Assembly (NCBI GenBank): GCA_002773855.1
Contig: PEZY01000012.1
Span: forward strand, 1 to 64,000
DNA from: Candidatus Buchananbacteria bacterium CG10_big_fil_rev_8_21_14_0_10_33_19
Lineage (GTDB): Bacteria > Patescibacteria > ABY1 > 2-01-FULL-39-33
DNA: 64,000 nt
Reading direction: 5' to 3'
In this document: positions 16,650-23,921 of the stretch, piece after piece
Layout of the letters: every line of letters starts with the position of its first letter
Position numbering within the stretch: position 1 is the stretch's first letter
The notes under the pieces: model-generated
What the model was told of the DNA's origin: nothing
Database searches by the model: none
What the model saw: only the letters and a program-made list of their open reading frames with translations
Position numbers and translations under genes: made by a program

Positions 16650-17768
16650 TTAATTTTTGATATAATTTTTCCCGCCAACATCTTTTATTAGACCTTTTAT
16701 TTCCATCATCGTCAAGGTGCTCAGTAAGACATTAATGTTAAGTGTACTCATTTTTTTGATTTTGTCAATGTGAAATGGTTCACGTGATAGTAAATTAAAA
16801 ACAATTTTTTCGGCTTCGGTGTCAATTTTTGGTTCACATTTTATATCATCAAAGACAGTTTGAATTTTTAATTCTTGTAGTATGTCGGCGGCATTGGTGA
16901 CTAACTTGGCACCTTCTTTGATTAGATTATTAGTCCCTTCTGAATTATGATTATAGATATTGCCTGGGATGGCAAAGATGTCTCTGTTTTGATCAAGAGC
17001 GTATTTGGCAGTAATTAACGAACCAGAGCTACGTGGCGCTTCTATAACCAGTATAGCTTTGGATAAGCCAGAGACAATTCTGTTTCTCATAGGGAAAGTG
17101 TATTTGGTGGGATTGGTACCGACTGGATATTCACTAACAATACCACCGCCAGTAGCTAATATTCTGTCAGCGATATAGCGATTGCTGGAAGGATATACAC
17201 ATTGCTTGTCAGCGCCAGATCCTAGGACAGCCATAGTTTTGCCACTAGCGTCTAAACAGGTCTTATGCGCAATAACATCAATACCTAAGGCTAGACCAGA
17301 AATAATAGTAATGTTATTTTTGGTGAGTTGACCAACTATGTCTTCGGTTACTTGTTTGCCGTAGCTAGTAAATTTTCTGGTGCCAATAACTGCTAAACAA
17401 ATATTGTTTAAAAAATCTAAAGAACCACGATAATATAAAATTGGTGGGGGATTAAATATTTCTTTTAAGTTAGTCGGATAATTATTATCAATTAAAGTAA
17501 CAGCTAAAACATTTTCTTTGGCCATTAGTTCTATTTCAGCATCAGGATTTATGGCTGGACGGCTGATTATGATTTCGTTGACTAACTTTTCATCTAGGCC
17601 GGCCGATATTAATTCGTGGTGATTGGCTGCCCAGGCTTTTTTCATATCAGTAAAAAAATCGATCAGTTTTTTAAAATTTACTGGACCGATTTTGGAAATT
17701 TTAGAATAAGCCACCCAATATTTTAGGTGCTGATTAGTGTTTTTATTTTGTTCATTTAATCCCTCCAC
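16650..17768 (-). CDS. dprA: DNA processing protein DprA
   Basis: Loads RecA on incoming single-stranded DNA during transformation. 372 aa. The N-terminal SAM/HhH-like part (1-75) is followed by the Rossmann core with AVIGTRKFTSYG, ISGLALGIDVIAHK and VLGSGADK, and GSLITAKYALDQNRDIFAIPGNI interrupted by no gap. The C-terminal winged helix has HIDKIKKMSTLNINVLLSTLTMMEIKGLI as a DprA_WH-like segment. CPR bacteria usually keep competence genes, probably for DNA uptake. topA follows immediately. Confidence 0.95.
   Translation of the reverse strand: MEGLNEQNKNTNQHLKYWVAYSKISKIGPVNFKKLIDFFTDMKKAWAANHHELISAGLDEKLVNEIIISRPAINPDAEIELMAKENVLAVTLIDNNYPTNLKEIFNPPPILYYRGSLDFLNNICLAVIGTRKFTSYGKQVTEDIVGQLTKNNITIISGLALGIDVIAHKTCLDASGKTMAVLGSGADKQCVYPSSNRYIADRILATGGGIVSEYPVGTNPTKYTFPMRNRIVSGLSKAILVIEAPRSSGSLITAKYALDQNRDIFAIPGNIYNHNSEGTNNLIKEGAKLVTNAADILQELKIQTVFDDIKCEPKIDTEAEKIVFNLLSREPFHIDKIKKMSTLNINVLLSTLTMMEIKGLIKDVGGKNYIKN
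16776..16791. promoter_or_regulatory. degenerate parS-like site
   Basis: The 16 bases contain GTTCACGTGAT and match 12 of 16 positions of the widespread parS consensus TGTTTCACGTGAAACA, including its whole central TTCACGTGA. It lies inside dprA, about 4 kb from parB, a usual distance for parS. It is a single weak site, so this is tentative. Confidence 0.3.
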
Positions 17769-17795
17769 TGGTTTAAATTATTAAAATAATTAATA

Positions 17796-17824
17796 TTGAC
17801 AAATGCGATTTAATGTGATAATGT
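17796..17824 (+). promoter_or_regulatory. promoter of structured RNA and tRNA array
   Basis: TTGACA at 17796-17801; GATAAT (17817-17822) or TAATGT (17819-17824) serves as -10 with 15 or 17 nt spacing. Nothing coding lies between it and the tRNA array that starts at 17994. Confidence 0.6.
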
Positions 17825-17985
17825 CTGAAAATATAAGAAGGTAATAGATATTATTCTGTCTGCTAGTTGATAGATCTAGTTATCCCCCCTCCTGGTGACT
17901 TGATTTATCGCCAAACTATGATTCATTCATTTATGGATGACTTCATATACTAGTAGGCAGTATAATATCTATTATTATTTGTACC
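17825..17985 (+). ncRNA. candidate structured RNA with a 25-bp closing stem
   Basis: Bases 17843-17867 pair with 17949-17973 to give a 25-bp helix: 22 Watson-Crick pairs, 2 G-U pairs and one U-U mismatch. The 81-nt interior includes a smaller hairpin, GGTGA (17894-17898) with TCGCC (17908-17912), and a C-rich stretch at 17884-17892. A promoter precedes it and tRNA-Cys follows about 20 nt after the helix. There is no ORF. A long rod with a central bubble resembles 6S RNA in outline, but no family was recognised. It may be a stable RNA or a leader of the tRNA transcript. Confidence 0.5.
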
Positions 17986-17993
17986 TTTTCAAG

Positions 17994-18069
17994 GCGAGGG
18001 TAGCCAAATTGGTAAGGCGGAAGTCTGCAAAGCTTCTAATTGTTGGTTCGAGTCCAGCTCCTTGCTCCA
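17994..18069 (+). tRNA. tRNA-Cys (GCA)
   Basis: Acceptor GCGAGGG/TCCTTGC (two wobble pairs), anticodon GCA in loop TCTGCAA, T arm GTTGG-TTCGAGT-CCAGC. Discriminator U73, as Cys tRNAs require, and CCA encoded. Confidence 0.92.
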
Positions 18070-18105
18070 AGCCTACAGTCGTGTTTTAAGACACGTTAGT
18101 TCTTA

Positions 18106-18181
18106 CGGGATATAGCTCAATGAATAGAGCGCTCTGCCTAGTGTAGAGAGGTTGGTGGTCCAAATCCACTTATCCCGACCA
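18106..18181 (+). tRNA. tRNA-like gene with abnormal loops (positional anticodon TAG)
   Basis: A good acceptor (CGGGATA/TATCCCG), D stem (GCTC/GAGC), discriminator A and encoded CCA make a 76-nt class I tRNA. The anticodon loop is CCTAGTG: U33 is replaced by C and position 37 is U, so no normal anticodon can be assigned (TAG by position, a Leu codon reader, but Leu tRNAs are class II). The T loop is TCCAAAT, lacking U55. C1-G72 with A73 recalls tRNA-Pro. Either a decaying tRNA or an unusual one. Confidence 0.6.
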
Positions 18182-18196
18182 ATAACATTAACCAGT

Positions 18197-18283
18197 GCTC
18201 GTGTGGTGAAATTGGCAGACACGACGGACTTAAAATCCGTTGATCGTAAGATCATGAGGGTTCAAGTCCCTTCTCGAGCACCA
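18197..18283 (+). tRNA. tRNA-Leu (TAA)
   Basis: Class II tRNA with variable arm TGATCGTAAGATCA. Anticodon arm ACGGA-CTTAAAA-TCCGT gives TAA. T arm GAGGG-TTCAAGT-CCCTT, CCA encoded. One U-U mismatch in the acceptor stem. Confidence 0.93.
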
Positions 18284-18296
18284 TTTTTTATAAAGT

Positions 18297-18372
18297 GGGA
18301 GTGTTAATTCAATTGGTTAGAACGTCGGCCACTGCCGATTAATGGGGGTTCGAGTCCCTCACGCTCCCGCCA
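18297..18372 (+). tRNA. tRNA-like gene, 6-nt anticodon loop and 8-bp acceptor
   Basis: GGGAGTGT pairs with ACGCTCCC as an 8-bp acceptor, discriminator G, CCA encoded, normal T arm GGGGG-TTCGAGT-CCCTC. The anticodon stem GTCGG/CCGAT closes a loop of only 6 nt, CCACTG, with no U33. The backbone (TTCAATTGGTTAGAAC, GTCGG...CCGAT, G73) resembles tRNA-Trp, and CCA, the Trp anticodon, lies in the loop but out of register. Possibly tRNA-Trp with a deletion, or a pseudogene. Confidence 0.55.
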
Positions 18373-18373
18373 T

Positions 18374-18940
18374 TTAATTAAACTTGTTCATGGCACTAGT
18401 TAGCGAAACATTCGTCACCTCTTCAATTGCGGAGGTGACTTTTTTTATTACTTCTTTTGCCTTGCTAGATTGTAATAAGCCAATTTTGGTCATGACATAA
18501 TTAGCGCTGCCGATTTTTTCTTTTTTAGGTGTAGTTATGCCAATTTTAATTCTGATAAAATCTTGAGTTTTAAGATATTGAATTATAGATTTAATACCAT
18601 TGTGGCCGCCGGCTGATGAATTTTTGATTATCTTTAGACGACCTAATGGCAAATCAATGTCATCATGAATAACAATAATGTCTTCAGGGTTTAGTTTATA
18701 ATATTTAGCTATGGTTAGAACTGCGGACCCAGAATTATTCATAAAAGTTAACGGTTTTACGAGAATAATTTTTTCGTCACCAATATGACCGGTGGTTATT
18801 TCGGCTTTAAATTTTTTGTCAGCTTTAAATTTTTCAAAATTAAAAACATCAGCAATATTATCCAAAGCTAAAAAACCAATGTTGTGCCAAGTTTTTAAAT
18901 ATTCTTTGCCCGGATTACCCAGGCCGATAACAAGCTTCAT
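18374..18940 (-). CDS. pth: peptidyl-tRNA hydrolase
   Basis: Cleaves peptidyl-tRNAs released by drop-off. 188 aa, normal length. IGLGNPGKEYLKTWHNIGF contains Asn9 and the catalytic His19 (Trp precedes it where Arg is usual). VIHDDIDLPLG carries the Asp, and SAGGHNGIKSII the second Asn/His cluster. The gene converges on the tRNA array, leaving a 1-nt gap to the last tRNA-like gene. A small membrane-protein gene lies upstream on the same strand. Confidence 0.96.
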   Translation of the reverse strand: MKLVIGLGNPGKEYLKTWHNIGFLALDNIADVFNFEKFKADKKFKAEITTGHIGDEKIILVKPLTFMNNSGSAVLTIAKYYKLNPEDIIVIHDDIDLPLGRLKIIKNSSAGGHNGIKSIIQYLKTQDFIRIKIGITTPKKEKIGSANYVMTKIGLLQSSKAKEVIKKVTSAIEEVTNVSLTSAMNKFN

Positions 18941-18964
18941 AAATATTTTATTAAATAATTTTAC

Positions 18965-19252
18965 TTAGTTATACAAACTGAAGTAATATAATATAACTGC
19001 CATATTAATAAAAACTAGAGAAGAAAAAATAATGATAAGTGGTCTGCTTTTTGAAATATCTTTAGTCCTAAAAATAATCGCAAGTAAAATTATTTGGAAA
19101 ACATTAAAACAAACTGCAAACCAAAAAAATAATACTGAGTATCCTCTTAGTATTATCGCTGCTGAAAATGCTATATTTGCTAGAAGTGATAAAGCAAATA
19201 AAACTAGTGAAATTGGAAAAAATATTGATAGAAAATTATTTAATAGTCGCAT
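18965..19252 (-). CDS. small three-helix membrane protein, unknown
   Basis: 95 aa with three hydrophobic helices (about 8-32, 40-60 and 72-92) separated by short basic loops such as FRTKDISKSRP. No family recognised. It sits between der and pth on the same strand with 24-nt gaps, which supports its being real and co-transcribed. Confidence 0.6.
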   Translation of the reverse strand: MRLLNNFLSIFFPISLVLFALSLLANIAFSAAIILRGYSVLFFWFAVCFNVFQIILLAIIFRTKDISKSRPLIIIFSSLVFINMAVILYYFSLYN

Positions 19253-19275
19253 TCTCTTTAAAATTAATTTTTAAA

Positions 19276-20736
19276 TTATTTTTTATTTTTCTTTTTTTCG
19301 TTTTTCTTTTTGCCCAGTCCAGATGATCTGCGTTTAGCAATGTCTTCAGTAGTGCCGTATTTTTTGTTTTCTTTGGATTCAATGGATACATTCCATTTTT
19401 TAGTTTCTAGTTGAATTGGTGTGCCTAAGATATTAAATTTAGTACGGATATTATTTTGTAAAAATCTTAAATAAGAGAAATGTAGAATCACTGGATCATT
19501 AACGTAAACCAAAAATCTGGGAGGATTAATGCCAATTTGTTCTATTTTATAAATGTATGGATTTTTTAAACCTCGGCCACGAGATGGTCGATGACGACTG
19601 ATTTGATATTTTAGAAATTTATCTAATTGACTGTTAGAAATTTGAATTTGTTTGGATTTTTGAATGTCAATTATCATGTCTAATATTTTTCTGGTTCTGA
19701 CCTCGTCTTTAGCCGAAACAAAAATAATTGGGGCCCACCACAAATAAGGAAATTGGTTGTAATAATATTCCACGTATTGATTAATAGTGTTGGTATCCTT
19801 CTCGGGAATTAAATCCCATTTATTGGCGACGATAATAAGTGATTTACCACTTTCTAATATTTCTTGAGTTACTTTTTTATCAATAGAATCAATTTTCTTT
19901 TGTGACTCAGTCACAAAAACCACTACATCAGCTTGATCAATAGTACTGATAGATTTTTCGATAGATTTTCGTTCTAAAGTTTTATGACCAACTTTGCTTT
20001 TTCTAACAATACCAGCGGTATCAATTAAAATAAAATTATTGTCCTTGTAAGAGAATTCAATATCATGTGATTCGCGAGTAGTGTGAGCCACATCGGTAAC
20101 AATTACTCGTTCTTCGCCCAGAATAGAATTTAAAATAGAAGATTTACCAACATTGGGTTTGCCGACAATAGCCACTTTAACTTCTGGTTGTTTTTTTTCT
20201 GGTTTTATTTTTATTTTTCTTTTTGGTAGTAACCCAGACAATACATCTAGTAAATCACCACAACCAGAGCCATTGGCCGCCGAGATCATATGAGGCTCGC
20301 CCAGATTAAGAGAATAAAGATCACCAGCCATTTGGTGATATTTTAGAGAGTCAGCTTTATTGCCAACTAGTACTACTTTGTCTCTTTTACCGTTTTTAAT
20401 TATTTCTCTGGCTAGCTCTTTATCCATTGGCATAATGCCATCTTTAATATCAATCATAAATAATATGATATCGGCGTCTTCGATGGCTTTGTAGGCTTGT
20501 TTGACGATATTCTTTTCGATTTTGCCGGCCTTGTTCTTTTCGATATCTAGACCACCAGTATCAATTAAGATAAAGGTTTTACCCTGCCAAGAAACTTTAT
20601 CAATATTACGGTCACGAGTCGTACCAGAGATAGGCGAAACAATCGCCTTGTTTTTTTCAACTAAGCGATTAAAGAGGGTGGATTTGCCAACATTGGCTCG
20701 GCCAACCATGGCAATTTGTGGTAATGTTGTTTTCAT
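19276..20736 (-). CDS. der: GTPase Der (EngA), 50S assembly
   Basis: Tandem-G-domain GTPase for late 50S assembly. 486 aa from MKTTLPQIAMVGRANVGKST (20736); an alternative ATG lies 2 codons upstream. First G domain: GRANVGKS, DTGGLD, NKAD. Second: GKPNVGKSS, DTAGIVRKSK, NKWD. A KH-like C-terminal domain with INPPRFLVYVNDP follows, and a very lysine-rich tail (KKKNEKKKNKK) ends the protein. First gene of der-(95 aa)-pth. Confidence 0.96.
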   Translation of the reverse strand: MKTTLPQIAMVGRANVGKSTLFNRLVEKNKAIVSPISGTTRDRNIDKVSWQGKTFILIDTGGLDIEKNKAGKIEKNIVKQAYKAIEDADIILFMIDIKDGIMPMDKELAREIIKNGKRDKVVLVGNKADSLKYHQMAGDLYSLNLGEPHMISAANGSGCGDLLDVLSGLLPKRKIKIKPEKKQPEVKVAIVGKPNVGKSSILNSILGEERVIVTDVAHTTRESHDIEFSYKDNNFILIDTAGIVRKSKVGHKTLERKSIEKSISTIDQADVVVFVTESQKKIDSIDKKVTQEILESGKSLIIVANKWDLIPEKDTNTINQYVEYYYNQFPYLWWAPIIFVSAKDEVRTRKILDMIIDIQKSKQIQISNSQLDKFLKYQISRHRPSRGRGLKNPYIYKIEQIGINPPRFLVYVNDPVILHFSYLRFLQNNIRTKFNILGTPIQLETKKWNVSIESKENKKYGTTEDIAKRRSSGLGKKKNEKKKNKK

Positions 20737-20860
20737 AATCATTATAGTAGCTTAAATCGCCATTTTTAGCAATAGTTTGTCAAATAAAATTATTATTCAG
20801 AGTTTAATAAAATATTTGGGATATGCTATTATATATCATGTAAATAGAATTAATATTAAT

Positions 20861-22216
20861 ATGAATCCAGAAAAACAAAACAATATGCCAATAGAATCTT
20901 TGGGGTATTATAGTATGGACATGGAGCAGAAAACACCAGAGGAAAGAGAGATAATTTTAGACCAAATGCTAGAAGCAGTTTTTAGTAGTGAAGCAGCTGT
21001 TAAAATTAATGAAGGTAATAATGGTGTTATTTTGGAATTAGATACTACTGATTTACCAGCCGAAGTACGAGATTATTTTTTGACTGATTTAGAAGATGAA
21101 GGCGATGATGATGATAAAATAGCTGTGAAGTTACTAAAAATATATACCGGCACCGAAGGCCGCAAGGAATATGAACTTCAAAAAAAAGCCAGAAATATTT
21201 TAAAAGCCGAAGATATAGAAGGAGTTAAGGTGCCCAAACCTCGAAAATTTAGAGAACTAGAAATTAACAATGACGATGTAGCTAAACATTTAGAATCACT
21301 GGGTGTTAAAATTGGCAAGGATAGAATTGTTGAAATAATCGCGATGGACTTAGTAGCTGGTCAGGATTTAGCGACTATTATGTATGAGGCCTACGTTAAA
21401 AATCATGAGGCTGATTTTAAAGCTATGTATCCAGACTTAGAATTAGAATCTTATTTAGAACAAATTAACATAGATGCCTTAATAGATTTAGTGCATAAAA
21501 TGTCTGGCATTAAAAGTAAATATAATAATTTAGATAATTCGCCAGCCGCGGTTCAGGAACGGGCCCAAATTGCCAAGGCTATTAGTCAGGGCATAGCCTA
21601 TAAAAGTGTTTTGGACAAAAAACATGCCAGTGGTTTGCTAGAAGCGGTAAATGCTTTGCACGCTCAGGGGCTTTATCATCGTGATTTGCATCCGCGTAAT
21701 GTGATGGTTGATAATGATGGTAATTTAGAGATTATTGATTTTGGCTTAGCCAAAGAAATTGATCCAAAAAATTCACTAGAAGTCAAAAGTGTTTATGTGG
21801 CTGGCCCAGAGTCTAGTTATTTGTCTGATCAAGGTATTATAAATATTGCCCAACAATTAGCTAAAACCGAAGCCGATTTAAAAGTAGAACAAAGGATTAG
21901 TCGATTAGGGGATCCAGAAACATTATTAAATAGATTAGCAGCTAGAAAGCCAGAAATTTGGCAAGACTTTATAAAAGATATTAATGACAATCAAGATATT
22001 GGTAGGATTTTAGGCTTGTATGAAAATAAATTTGGTGGTACCAATGATCATAAAGTACGAGTAGCTTTGTTATTAGAAATTTCTAAACAAAATAAAAAAA
22101 GTGAAGTGATAGATTTTCTAAAAGCCACTATTGAAAAAGAAAATGAGAGAAAAAAAGAATATCGTTCCGATTTTTTAATTAATCAGTATCAATCGTTGTT
22201 AGATTTTTTGTCTTAA
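20861..22216 (+). CDS. protein-kinase-fold protein
   Basis: 451 aa from ATG 20861; an upstream in-frame TTG at 20777 is less likely. It has eukaryotic-type kinase landmarks: IAVKLLK with Lys90, the catalytic loop HRDLHPRN at 273-280, and IDFGLAKE with Asp293. HRDLHPRN is closer to the Rio/ABC1/lipopolysaccharide-kinase side than to canonical Hanks kinases. No transmembrane helix or PASTA repeats, so it is cytoplasmic. Residues 150-230 form a helical insertion before the catalytic loop. Substrate unknown; divergent from der. Confidence 0.8.
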   Translation: MNPEKQNNMPIESLGYYSMDMEQKTPEEREIILDQMLEAVFSSEAAVKINEGNNGVILELDTTDLPAEVRDYFLTDLEDEGDDDDKIAVKLLKIYTGTEGRKEYELQKKARNILKAEDIEGVKVPKPRKFRELEINNDDVAKHLESLGVKIGKDRIVEIIAMDLVAGQDLATIMYEAYVKNHEADFKAMYPDLELESYLEQINIDALIDLVHKMSGIKSKYNNLDNSPAAVQERAQIAKAISQGIAYKSVLDKKHASGLLEAVNALHAQGLYHRDLHPRNVMVDNDGNLEIIDFGLAKEIDPKNSLEVKSVYVAGPESSYLSDQGIINIAQQLAKTEADLKVEQRISRLGDPETLLNRLAARKPEIWQDFIKDINDNQDIGRILGLYENKFGGTNDHKVRVALLLEISKQNKKSEVIDFLKATIEKENERKKEYRSDFLINQYQSLLDFLS

Positions 22217-22271
22217 GATTTTATTTGAAAAATATTTTTAGTACTTAGTATTTTTTATTTTTAAAATTAAT

Positions 22272-22328
22272 GCTATAATAATCTTAAGTCAAACTCACCA
22301 GGAGGTGTCTATGCTTGTCTTCAACTAG
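22272..22328 (+). other. small transcription unit with perfect SD and 5-codon ORF
   Basis: An extended -10, TGCTATAAT (22271-22279), predicts a start near 22286. The RNA carries AGGAGGTG (22301-22307 region), an ideal anti-16S match, then ATG at 22311 and a five-codon frame (MLVFN) ending TAG at 22328. A terminator follows at 22355-22391. The unit is about 105 nt and leads into no gene, so it may be a small RNA or a micropeptide. Confidence 0.45.
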
Positions 22329-22354
22329 TGTTGAAAAAATAATTTTATTTTTTA

Positions 22355-22391
22355 GTCTCGATAATTTAGATTATTGAGATTTTTTTTATTA
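22355..22391 (+). terminator. terminator of the small unit
   Basis: TCTCGATAAT (22356-22365) and ATTATTGAGA (22370-22379), 10-bp stem with TTAG loop, then a run of eight Ts. Confidence 0.85.
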
Positions 22392-22425
22392 ATTATTAGA
22401 CTGTCTTACTTTTACTAAATTATTT

Positions 22426-22434
22426 TGGTATAAT
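22426..22434 (+). promoter_or_regulatory. extended -10 promoter of 278-aa protein
   Basis: TGGTATAAT at 22426-22434 is a TGn-extended -10 with no clear -35. The same TGGTATAAT form recurs before msrB at 41149-41157, suggesting a favoured promoter type here. Confidence 0.55.
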
Positions 22435-22462
22435 TAAATAGTAAAATAATAATCTTAAATTT

Positions 22463-23299
22463 ATGAATCCATTGCCACAATCACCGCTGATGGCTCCACC
22501 TCAGCCAGATTATACCTATACTGGTCCGGAGCAGGTAGATTACAAGGACCGTCAAATCCATTACGAAAGAAAAAAGCGTCATTGGCAACGTTGGGTGTTT
22601 TATGTAGTTTTGTCCGTGGTTTTTTTGGCGATGACAGCTTATGCTGTTTACATTTATAGCGAAAATACTAAATTAGTAAATAGTATTACCGAGGCCAATG
22701 CTAGTTTAAAGATTACCACTCAAAATTTAAGTGATTCCGAAAAGCAATCACTAGAAAGACAACGCAAAGTGGCAGAGTTAGAAAAATCTTTAGCTGATAG
22801 TCAGGCCGATTTGGACAAACAGACTGCCGATTTACAAAAAGCCGGTGAAGATAAAACCAAACTACTAAGTAGCTACAATGATTTTAAAGTTTCTTTGGGT
22901 TCTTCGGATGCTAATATTTATTCTTTCTTGATAAATTATGGGGTGGGTGTGACCGCAGATAATTTGATAAAAATTCCATTGGCCGATTATAATTTGGGTG
23001 GTTTAGATACCGATGGCGATGGTTTGTCGGATACTATTGAAGTGGCTATTGGTACCGATGCTAGTAAGAGTGATAGTGACGGCGATGGCTTTTCTGATCG
23101 TGATGAATTATTGGCTGGCTACAACGCTTTGGGCGAAGGCAAATTGCCAGTTGATGCGGCTTTTGTCGATTTGAATCGCGGTTCTATTTTAATACAAGTA
23201 GAACAAAACCAAGGCGCTTGGTATATTAATCCTAAAGATGGCAAACGCTACTTCCTAGGCAACCCAGCCAAGGCACTGCAAGCGATAGAGAAGTTGTAA
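22463..23299 (+). CDS. membrane-anchored coiled-coil protein with calcium motifs
   Basis: 278 aa. A Pro-rich cytoplasmic start is followed by one transmembrane helix at about 44-65 and a coiled coil at about 70-140 (ESLERQRKVAELEKSL type heptads). Two thrombospondin-3-like calcium loops come next, DTDGDGLSD and DSDGDGFSD. The C-terminal domain has LIQVEQNQGAWYINPKDGKRYFLG, which I recognise from other CPR surface proteins but cannot assign. Probably cell-surface or cell-wall associated. Own promoter and terminator. Confidence 0.75.
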   Translation: MNPLPQSPLMAPPQPDYTYTGPEQVDYKDRQIHYERKKRHWQRWVFYVVLSVVFLAMTAYAVYIYSENTKLVNSITEANASLKITTQNLSDSEKQSLERQRKVAELEKSLADSQADLDKQTADLQKAGEDKTKLLSSYNDFKVSLGSSDANIYSFLINYGVGVTADNLIKIPLADYNLGGLDTDGDGLSDTIEVAIGTDASKSDSDGDGFSDRDELLAGYNALGEGKLPVDAAFVDLNRGSILIQVEQNQGAWYINPKDGKRYFLGNPAKALQAIEKL

Positions 23300-23310
23300 T
23301 TTGATTAATC

Positions 23311-23341
23311 AAAAACAGCTGACATATTCAGCTGTTTTTTG
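23311..23341 (+). terminator. terminator after 278-aa protein
   Basis: AAAAACAGCTGA and TCAGCTGTTTTTT arms with a CATAT loop; it starts 12 nt after the stop codon. Confidence 0.9.
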
Positions 23342-23352
23342 TTATATATTTT

Positions 23353-23428
23353 AACACTTCAAGCTAGGCTTGAAGTGTTCAATTTGGCTAAATTTAGGGG
23401 TTGATTTTAATTAATGGAATACTTGACA
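23353..23428 (+). repeat. palindromic repeat copy 1 with linked promoter
   Basis: Perfect 12-bp arms AACACTTCAAGC (23353-23364) and GCTTGAAGTGTT (23368-23379) with spacer TAG. The right flank TTTGGCTAAATTTAGGGGTT is shared almost exactly with copy 2, and both flanks end in TACTTGACAAA. The -35 TTGACA (23423-23428) drives the DUF397 gene. A separate terminator lies just upstream, so the palindrome is not needed to end the previous gene. Confidence 0.8.
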
Positions 23429-23537
23429 AAATTTTTAAAAAAGGGTAGTCTAGTTGTAGTTGTATTATGGTAATACACATCAAGAAAACCAGACTAATAC
23501 ATAAGGTATAAGTCTACAACCAGAAAAGGGTATAGGT

Positions 23538-23825
23538 ATGTCAAACATTACCGACATCCAAGAAGATGACAAGAAGCACCTTCGCAATGTAAAATTTGAG
23601 AATACTGATTTTCGAAAAGCCAGGCCAACCTTGATGCGCAGAATTTGTGTCATGGTGGCGTATCGTGATGGCGCTATTGGGGTTCGAGATTCCAAAGACG
23701 CCTCCAGAACGACACTTGTCTTCAATGAAGATGAGTGGAATGCCTTCATCACTGGCGTTAAGGATGGCGAATTTGATATTGATGTTTTAAAGGTTGCTTT
23801 ACCTGGCGCATTAGAACGCGTTTAA
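23538..23825 (+). CDS. DUF397-domain protein
   Basis: 95 aa. Residues ~35-80 match the actinobacterial DUF397 core: CVMVAYRDGAIGVRDSKD, then LVFNEDEWNAFITGVKDGEFD. In Actinobacteria such proteins sit beside XRE-type regulators in WhiJ/BldB-like systems; no such regulator is nearby. The codon choice (GCC, GAC, ACC) is richer in G/C than native neighbours, consistent with transfer. A long 5' leader (about 90 nt) contains short inverted repeats, such as GTATTA-TGG-TAATAC and GTTGTAG...CTACAAC. Role here unknown. Confidence 0.75.
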   Translation: MSNITDIQEDDKKHLRNVKFENTDFRKARPTLMRRICVMVAYRDGAIGVRDSKDASRTTLVFNEDEWNAFITGVKDGEFDIDVLKVALPGALERV

Positions 23826-23921
23826 TTTTAATTCCGAAATGGAATGTGTAGGAGTAGTTGAAATATATTGCTCCTTTTTTATTTACATTTAAACATATAT
23901 ATATTAATATACTAGTATATT

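Noticed and set aside
17825..17985. Calling the structured RNA 6S RNA, SRP RNA or RNase P RNA
   Set aside because: No conserved core of these families could be matched; only the general rod shape fits 6S.
20777..20860. TTG start extending the kinase-like gene by 28 residues
   Set aside because: The extra residues are Ile/Asn-rich, overlap the promoter area, and a good ATG lies at 20861.
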